Source of the DNA: Sanguinoderma infundibulare
Lineage: Eukaryota > Basidiomycota > Agaricomycetes > Polyporales > Polyporaceae
Direction: 5' to 3'
Length of the DNA stretch: 64,000 nt
NCBI GenBank assembly: GCA_032821775.1
Contig: JAVLRN010000003.1
Coordinates: 2,480,001-2,544,000 of the forward strand
The notes beneath the pieces were generated by a model that did not search any database, was not told where the DNA came from, and saw only the letters and a list, made by a program, of their open reading frames with translations. This document shows, piece by piece, positions 57,437-64,000 of the stretch. The position numbers were made by a program, and so were the translations under genes. Numbering within the stretch: position 1 is the stretch's first letter; each line of letters starts with the position of its first letter.

Positions 57437-58736
57437 CGTGTGCGGTGAGCGGCGAGAAGATGAGAGTGCGCAGAGAGGATAGGATCGCAGCGTGAGGAGT
57501 TGGCGGATTTATATGGGTCATCGCGTGAGTGCGGGGACGGGAGTGGGGAAAGCCGCCTGTGAGGTCACGAGAAGATCCGGTTTGCAGTCCTGTGACCGCG
57601 TAAGTAGTACGTGTCTCGCGACGCGCACAGGCGCACGCGTCAGAGCGGGCTTTCGCCAGTCCTCGCGGCAGGGCAGGGAACAGGGTACGAATGCATGTAC
57701 GATATTCATACTGTCCTTAATGAATTTCCAGAGAGACATAGCGTATGTCGGCATGCAAACGGGTTGCGATAATCGCTCAGTCTGAGGAAGAGCGGTATGT
57801 GTGTTATGGGGTAGAAATGTTATGACTGAGGGGGTCGCGCTTGGTGCACGATGAGAGCAGGCGATTCATACGAGTGCGAGATGAAGAGCAGATGAAGAGA
57901 GAGCAGAAGAGACATTGGCCGCAGTGGACGCCGCGCCTGTCGCCAAGGGGGCCGCCGAGCCGAGTAAGGTCGAGTGCCACAACCCCAGACCCATCAGCGA
58001 TCAGAGATCGGGCTATTGGCACGATCCAGATTGTGGCCGAGGCACGCAACACTACCTACATGCACGATATACAGTACTTATCGCTCCTGCCAGCTTCCGT
58101 CAATCAACTAGGACGTCGCAGACACTTATCAATGTTAAGTATGTGAGTACTCCGCGCATCCGCGTTGCTTTCAGCCTTTCAACACGCGGTGCGTGCCGAT
58201 ACAGGATTCATATTAGAAAATAGAGTGAGCGCGCAGTCGATTCGAGTGGGAATCAGAGTTCCGGTCAACGGATGAGTGTGCACGATGGGAAAGTGTGCGG
58301 ACAGTGCGGCCGAGACGATCCATCACCAATCTGTCCACAGTTTTGTTGGAGTCTGTCCACGTCGATCACCCAGCGAATCGCCGAGGCTGACTGGACAGAA
58401 GGGGGACAAAGGTCCTGAGTTGAGAGGCGGACGTGGTGGGGCTGGCCAACAGCTTGTCCAGGAGCGGCGCAGTAGAAGGGGAAGCACTGCCACGTGAAGG
58501 AGAAGGCGCCGGATCGGCTGCGCATGGGTTTGGACGGAGGAGGGCACAAGGCAAGGGACAGAACATCAATGGTCCTCTCGACCTTGCCATAAGCCTGGTC
58601 TCCTCGGACTCCCTCATTTTCCTCCTTCTCCCGGACACGCACGGTCCTCGCAGGCTGGTGCCGTCCACTCTCCAAGTCGGTCTTTACCCCATACATTCCT
58701 TCCTGCAGTCCTTCCTTCGGCCCCATTCTCACCACT
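57437..58736. other. 1.3 kb divergent intergenic region
   Basis: Between the ADHFE1-type gene (-) and the aspartic protease (+). No supported gene. The last 200 bases before the protease start are pyrimidine-rich (TCATTTTCCTCCTTCTCCC, 58613-58631), as expected for a fungal core promoter. The opposite-strand open frame 58265-58909 is not supported. Confidence 0.45.
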
Positions 58737-61021
58737 ATGAGGCTTGCTACGTTTGCTCTCGGTCTTCTTCTCTCCACCACACTCTCTGAAGCCGCCAAGC
58801 TGTCTTTCACCCAGCGCAAGCGTCCAAACCACTCCACCCGCAAGCGTTCCGGCAAGGCTTCTATCCATAGACCCGTTCTCGCTGCCGCCGCCTCGTCAAA
58901 CTCTTCCAACCAAGACGGGAATGGAGACGTCGACCTAAGGTCTGTCCTCCCCCCCCCACGTCAATCCTTCGACAATTTAACACAGTCGCGTGCCCTAGCT
59001 CATTTCACGACCTGCTATATATTGCTAACGTGAGTTGTCCATCCCCCTCTGCCCGACTCCCCCTCACCGTCTCCCAAAGGCCACCGTAGGAGGAACCGGT
59101 ATGTCTCGTATCATCTCCTCTTTCTCTATTTGCATGTCCCGAACAACGTCTAGAATACCCTTTCCAACTTGATACCGGCTCCTCCGATCTCTGGGTCAAG
59201 GGTGACACATCCCCACTCCCTAACGCCAATCAGACCGTGCGTATCAGTCCGCCTCAGTCTATGCCTCTGCTAACCTTTTGTCCTATCGTAGGACTTGACG
59301 CTTAATATCACAGTCAGTCTCATCCCCCATCCTTCAGTCCGAACGCCGCTCATTGCGTTCGTCTAGTATGGCATTGGCTCAACCTTTGGTCATATATCAT
59401 ACACTTCGGTCGAATTCGCCGGGTGAGCCGTCCCCAAGAATGTCCTATCCCCTTAGTTATATCTCATCCCTTCGCTTTTTAGCATCAATGTGTCCAATCA
59501 AGCCTTCATCGATGCCTCTCAAGCCAGCAATCCCATCCTCTCCTACGGTGTCGACGGCATCCTCGGCCTCGGCTTCACCAAGCTGTCCAGCGTCGACAAT
59601 GCGCTCACCAAATCCGGCAAGTCAGACGGCAAGGCTTTGCTCTACAACCTCTTTCAAGACAACCCGTCCGAGCCCAACTTCATTGCCTTCGCACTCCAGC
59701 GAACGACCGATTCCGCTGGGGACGTTCAAGGTTCCTTCACAATAGGTACAGCCCGAGAGCACACTCCGTCCCCCACACCTCTGACTTGAATTGAATCAGG
59801 CGAGTATGCCGAAGAGTACAGCAACGTTACAAATAGCCCAAAGATCTCTACCTTCCCCGTGTCCGACCCCACCCGTTGGACGATCCTTCTCGACGCCATC
59901 CTCCTCGCCAACAATACCACTGTGATCCCTCTGACGTCCTCCGTCGCCGGCGCTCCGTCCGACAAGGCGGTCGTAATGCTTGATAGTGGAACGTCATACA
60001 CGTCAGTCGATCTCTATATATTACACGAGATCTGCACGGTGTCTTAACTCCGTCTCGCTTAGCTATGCCCCGACGGATGTATGCGATGCCATCTATGGCA
60101 GCATCGAAGGCGCGTCTTACAGCTCGGCTCTTGGTCAATGGATCGTCCCTTGTGATGCAGAAGTCGATATTGCTCTTCAATTTGGGTACGTACATTCAAT
60201 GAACCCGTGTTCTCCGTGCTAGGACTCTACTCAACGCCCGGTCCCTGTAGCAACTCTGTATACCCGATCCACCCTCTGGATGTGACCCCGACCAGTCTCA
60301 GCGACAGCACCACGTGTGTCGGTTCCTTCCTCCCCCAGTCGGTGTCTGTCGGAGCCGGTCAATTGTGCGTACTTTTCGTGTTCGTCCACGGCCACGCTAA
60401 TGCTTTCATCACAGCGATTGGCTCATTGGTGACAATGTAATGCGGTCTCTGTACACCGTCTACGACTTCGGTGATTTCAATAGCTCTGGCCAGATGGGTG
60501 ACCCGTACATGCAGCTCCTCGCCCTCGTCGACCCCAGCACCGGCTCCAAAGAGTTCCACAACGCCCGCGGCGGCTCCCCGTCAGGCAACATCGTCTACAA
60601 GGCGCAGAACGTCTCCGCGACCAGCGCGGCCGCCTCCGGCGGGTCGACGACTGTCGACATCTCGAACCAGCTCGCTGACACGCTAACCAAGCTCCAGACG
60701 TCCATCCCCGTCATCCTCGCCGTCACCGCCTTCAACGCGCTCGTCGTCCTTGTGCTCGCCATCGCAGCCCTCGTCTACATGCTCCGCCGCCGTCGCGGCG
60801 GTGCCCGCGCCCGCAGGACGCCCGGCCGCTCGACCCCCATGCCGCTCACGCGCCCCCAGTCGTCGTACGACCACATGAGTCCGGGGCCCGAAGGGCTGGG
60901 GGCGTACCAGCCTGTGTCGATGGCGTTCACGGAGGACACGTTCGTCCCTCCGTCCCCGGCGTTCTCCAAGCCGGGCTTCGACCCCATGCGGGCGGGCGAC
61001 AGGCCGAAATCTGTTGCGTGA
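58737..61021 (+). CDS. Pepsin-like aspartic protease with C-terminal membrane anchor
   Basis: A secreted, membrane-tethered A1 aspartic protease. A signal peptide (MRLATFALGLLLSTTLSEAA) is followed by a basic propeptide (SFTQRKRPNHSTRKRSGKAS). The catalytic aspartates are in PFQLDTGSSDLWVKG and VMLDSGTSYTYAP, the two required motifs. Other family blocks: ITYGIGSTFGHISYTSVEF, GVDGILGLGFTKLSS and DWLIGDNVMRSLYTVYDF. Several N-glycosylation sites are seen. After the protease domain comes a Ser/Thr-rich stalk, a transmembrane helix (VILAVTAFNALVVLVLAIAA LVYML) and a basic cytosolic tail of about 75 residues starting RRRRGGARARR. About eight short introns. The tail is longer than in GPI-anchored yapsins and suggests a true type I membrane protein. 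Confidence 0.9.
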
Positions 61022-61493
61022 GCTACGAGGACTTTGGATTGCTGTCATGGACTATATCGGTACTTAGCTGTCAGCCGGCGGGGGTTGTTATGTTTGCTCA
61101 TGCACGTACGCGCGTGTCCGTAACTCGGTCATGTCTCATCATTGCTACTTGTCTCCTTGCATCTGCTCCCATCCTCATCCGCATCATGTTGTGCTAGTTT
61201 CTCGCTCGATGACCGAACGGACCCTGATTGTTGGCAGTATAGTTTGCGCCGTCGCATGGCCCTTTACGATTCCTGTCGCGCGAGCTCTCGGAACGGACTG
61301 CTGGAGATCTATAGTGTTTCATGCTTTCTTCCTGCGCATGTGCCTCTCTCTTCTGCGTTGTACATATTCAAAACGGGGATCTTTCCATGCTCGCCTGCTC
61401 GTCTTCCGTGTGATCATGGTGTGAACAGCGTTGGGTAAAGAGTGGCGTCGATGATCCAAGAATTAGCATTACATCGGTCGAGGATATGGTCAA
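61022..61493. other. Intergenic between convergent genes
   Basis: 3' regions of the aspartic protease and the PPR gene. No gene seen. Confidence 0.5.
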
Positions 61494-63446
61494 TTAGAAA
61501 GATCTACTGCTAGCTTTTTGCTCCCTGTATATCCGCTCCCAGTGCACCTTGTCGTCCATGTCCGAAAGGCTCTGCTCGCTCCCGAGCAGCTGCTCCTCCA
61601 GCACCGGCGTCTCGTTCGGTCGTTGATGCCGCTGCGCGGAGAAGAACGCCCGCGCCTCGCGGCGGATCGCGAGGAAGTCGCGCTCCTCGGGGTCCCGCCG
61701 AAAGCTCGGGCTCTCGTTCGGCACGACTACGCCGACGGCGTCGACGAGCGCGAACGCCATCTGGCGCGCGTAGTACGTCGCGTCCCTCTTGAACCGCGAT
61801 GCGCCCCGCGTCTCTACCGCGTCCGCCCCCTCTGCGACAGAGAGGTACTTCGTCAGGCTCAGGCGGTGCACGATGCGGAGGCACTGGCGCATCGCCGCGG
61901 CGTCGCCAGTGGCGACGGCGGTGCGCACGATGCACGATGCGGCGGCGGCGTCGGGCAGGATGTTTTTGCCCTGCGACCGGAGCGTCTGTTGTGGGGTGTC
62001 CGTCGCTCCGTCGGCGAAGTCGACGGCGTGGTAGCCGGTCATGAGCTCGAACGTGCGCATCGTGTTCTCCCAGTCCTTCGCGCGCCAGCAGGCGACGAGG
62101 ACGAGCGTGTACGTCGACAGGCCGGGGCGGATGCGCTGGCCCTGGTCGCTCGTGAGCTCACGCTCGAGCATCCACTCGAGCGTCTGCAGCGCGCGGGCGG
62201 CCTCGGTCGTCGAGCCCGTCGCGGCGAGCGAGCCGTAGGCGGCGAGGACGTGGTCCATGTGGCCGTGGTCGAGGATGTCCGAGTCCGCGTCCATGAGCTG
62301 CTGGACGAAGTGCACGCAGAGCCGGTGCTTCTTCGTCACGTTGCAGAGCCAGAGGACGTCCGCGAGCAGCGCGCCGTTGATCTCCACCTTCGGCGCAGGC
62401 GCGGTCTCGCCGGGCTTCGCGAGCCCGACGTACTCGCGCAGGACGTCGAATGCGGCCACCTGGTCCGCCGGGCGGCCGCGGGCGAGGGAGTGGAGGAGGT
62501 TCGCGATGGGGTACGCGTCGATTTTCAGGGCGCCGTCCTCGATGCGCTTCGCGAGCTGCCGCCATACGAGGCGCGCGTCGGAGGCGGTCTGTTCGCAGGT
62601 GGTCCGCGCGGCAGGTGAGTCGCCGCGGGCTGCCATGCTGCGCTGACCGAGGGCGTGAAGCACGGCAGTATAGGTGACATTGGATGGGGCGAGAGGGCCA
62701 GAGGCGTCGAGCGCGTTGTAGACGTCGAACATGCGCTGGTATTGGCCTGCACGGCCTAGAATGGTGATGTAGGCGTTGATGGGCACGATGGGCGTGATGC
62801 CGCGCTCGACGCTGGCCGGGTCGCAGTCTTTGAGGAGGTCGGCGTACTGGAGGAAGCTCTCATACGTCTTGTGGACGTTGTCGAGGAGCTTAGTGCACCC
62901 CGCCCAAGAGGGAACTTTGGTAAACGCGCCCATGAGCGTTGTGAACGTGCGCAGGGTCGGTTTCAGGCCGCGGCGTTTCATCTGCAAGTGCGCCGTCAGA
63001 GAGGAAGGGGGAGAAGAATATGTTGTACGCACGTCGATGTACAGCTGGTAGGCCAGCTGGAACCGACCCGCGCGACCAGCTTGGTGGATCATTGTATTCC
63101 ATACCGATGTGTTCTGTGCATCCAAGGGCATGTTTTTGAGTGTGTCGACGGCCTCGTCCAGTTTGCCCTCTTCGCACAACTTGAGCAACCTCTTGCTGAG
63201 CTCATGAGGCATAAGAGGACGTTTCGGTCTCGACTCTCCTTCACCCTCCCCTTCCCTCTCCTTCCCCTTCTCCTTCCCTTTCCATGGTTTCGCCGCGTGG
63301 CCTGTCTTTCTTGGAAGAGCGCGGGGGGTCAATGAGGAAGCGTTGTCCGACACAGTGACTGTGGAGGCAGCGCGAATGGTGGGTGGTGTCGACAGTCGAC
63401 GGACACGTGTGACGGCCGCCAAAGGTGCGCGAACGTTCCGCAGCAT
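61494..63446 (-). CDS. Mitochondrial pentatricopeptide-repeat protein
   Basis: A long open frame of about 650 codons. The N-terminus is arginine-rich and lacks acidic residues (MLRNVRAPLAAVTRVRRLST), a mitochondrial targeting signal. A charged Lys/Glu/Gly linker follows. PPR-type helical repeats include LDEAVDTLKNMPLDAQNTSV, WNTMIHQAGRAGRFQLAYQL, MKRRGLKPTLRTFTTLMGAF, INAYITILGRAGQYQRMFDV, NVTYTAVLHALGQ and LSTYTLVLVACWRAKDWENT. Such proteins bind organellar RNA and act in its maturation or translation. A GT-AG segment of 51 bases (63032-62982) inside the frame has no stop and separates QLYID from MKRRGLKP, which would be contiguous in a normal repeat; it is most likely an intron, leaving 633 residues. 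The RNA target is not predictable here. Confidence 0.85.
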   Translation of the reverse strand: MLRNVRAPLAAVTRVRRLSTPPTIRAASTVTVSDNASSLTPRALPRKTGHAAKPWKGKEKGKEREGEGEGESRPKRPLMPHELSKRLLKLCEEGKLDEAVDTLKNMPLDAQNTSVWNTMIHQAGRAGRFQLAYQLYIDVRTTYSSPPSSLTAHLQMKRRGLKPTLRTFTTLMGAFTKVPSWAGCTKLLDNVHKTYESFLQYADLLKDCDPASVERGITPIVPINAYITILGRAGQYQRMFDVYNALDASGPLAPSNVTYTAVLHALGQRSMAARGDSPAARTTCEQTASDARLVWRQLAKRIEDGALKIDAYPIANLLHSLARGRPADQVAAFDVLREYVGLAKPGETAPAPKVEINGALLADVLWLCNVTKKHRLCVHFVQQLMDADSDILDHGHMDHVLAAYGSLAATGSTTEAARALQTLEWMLERELTSDQGQRIRPGLSTYTLVLVACWRAKDWENTMRTFELMTGYHAVDFADGATDTPQQTLRSQGKNILPDAAAASCIVRTAVATGDAAAMRQCLRIVHRLSLTKYLSVAEGADAVETRGASRFKRDATYYARQMAFALVDAVGVVVPNESPSFRRDPEERDFLAIRREARAFFSAQRHQRPNETPVLEEQLLGSEQSLSDMDDKVHWERIYREQKASSRSF

Positions 63447-63791
63447 TGTCCCGGCACCAGAAAGCTCGAGGGATGGAAGTAGGAGAGTAGACCGGTGGAA
63501 GTGGTGGTCGACGCAGACAGCTCAAGAGTCGAGGCCAAGCGAGTGGCTGTCGGATAGCCGCCGGCTACACGGGGCAGTTTTGTGCTCGACGGAAGCGCGA
63601 CTTGGCCTGAGCTGTCTTGGGGCATCTTGGAGCTGTCTCTCGCCTGCGCGGAGCTGTTAGTGTGGCTTAGTGTGCAGCCAGCGCCGGACAAGTAGTCAAA
63701 CGATGCATTCTTGATGGTCCTCCTTTCGGCCTTATCGTCTCGCCATCTCTCTGTACACATACGTCTCCTTCCCGCTTTTCTTCGCCGCGCC
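63447..63791. promoter_or_regulatory. Shared intergenic promoter of the PPR and FPGS genes
   Basis: 345 bases between outward-facing start codons. The FPGS side is CT-rich (TTCCCGCTTTTCTTCGCC, 63767-63784). Confidence 0.4.
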
Positions 63792-64000
63792 ATGTCGACA
63801 AGGACCTACCGGGACGCGGTCGAGCATCTCAACTCGCTTCAGTCCAACGCCGCGACCTTGGAGGCGGTCCGCGCCTCGGGCGGACGCCTCAGCGAGTTCG
63901 CCATCCCGGAGATGGTCGAGTACTTGGTTAGAGTAGGGTACAGCGCAAGTCCTCTCTCTATGTTTCTGTGATTGGCCTCATTGTAATGGTCCGCTCTAGC
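63792..64000 (+). CDS. MET7: Folylpolyglutamate synthase, first exon only
   Basis: The gene runs off the right edge. The first exon (63792 to about 63944) reads MSTRTYRDAVEHLNSLQSN, ATLEAVRASGGRLSEFAIPE and MVEYLVRVGYS, which is the N-terminus of fungal folylpolyglutamate synthases, where it precedes the P-loop. The enzyme adds glutamates to folate in cytosol and mitochondria. The best donor after VGYS is GCAAGT at 63945, so the first intron appears to be of the GC-AG kind. The rest of the exon stays open for a few codons only and then stops. Confidence 0.8.

Noticed and set aside
61518..62618. Open frame of 366 codons opposite the PPR gene
   Set aside because: A GC-rich antisense shadow of the PPR frame, composed mostly of R, A, E, L and V, with no motif.

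Overview
This is genomic DNA of a filamentous basidiomycete fungus. The genes are dense and strongly GC-rich. Almost every one is cut by short GT-AG introns of about 45-75 bases, and the best-read proteins are of Agaricomycete type: a kinesin-8, fungal MARVEL-like membrane protein, agaricomycete-style F-box proteins, a Prm10/ThrE-like transporter and an NRPS-like adenylation-thiolation-reductase enzyme. A white-rot polypore is a reasonable guess, but the order is inference and not shown by the sequence. There is no sign of bacterial operons, phage, rRNA or CRISPR.

Layout. 1-2.5 kb: the 3' part of a MARVEL-like membrane protein and a small uncertain membrane protein. 3.4-7.8 kb: ubiquitin-conjugating enzyme UBC8, the THO subunit THOC5 and glucose-6-phosphate dehydrogenase. 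7.8-12.5 kb: a poor, decayed region holding two convergent, broken F-box genes. 12.6-17.6 kb: a RING plus LON-domain protein and dihydroorotase. 17.9-24 kb: kinesin-8, the p24 cargo receptor Emp24 and the Ran-binding protein Yrb1. 24.1-32 kb: mitochondrial ClpX, the splicing factor cactin and the beta subunit of phenylalanyl-tRNA synthetase. 32.3-39.2 kb: a Bsd2/Ndfip-like adaptor, an unknown 189-residue protein, EMC10, 1.5 kb without a gene, and a GNAT acetyltransferase. 39.8-46.6 kb: Prm10/ThrE-like transporter, the alpha subunit of phenylalanyl-tRNA synthetase and peroxin PEX2. 46.7-53.6 kb: the NRPS-like reductase, a decayed copy of its own 3' end, and a proline iminopeptidase-like hydrolase. 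53.7-64 kb: HIS6, an iron-containing alcohol dehydrogenase of the ADHFE1 type, a membrane-anchored aspartic protease, a mitochondrial PPR protein and the first exon of folylpolyglutamate synthase.

Most genes are single-copy housekeeping functions: nucleotide, histidine and folate metabolism, NADPH supply, protein synthesis, ER and Golgi traffic, mitochondria and peroxisomes. They are commonly arranged as head-to-head pairs with 200-350 bases between start codons, so shared promoters are likely. Both subunits of cytosolic phenylalanyl-tRNA synthetase lie about 11 kb apart. The accessory part is the NRPS-like gene with its duplicated tail and hydrolase neighbour, and the F-box graveyard. Exon coordinates were read by eye from splice signals and reading frame and have not been tested against transcripts. 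I found no clearly new system; the points most worth checking are listed in the findings.
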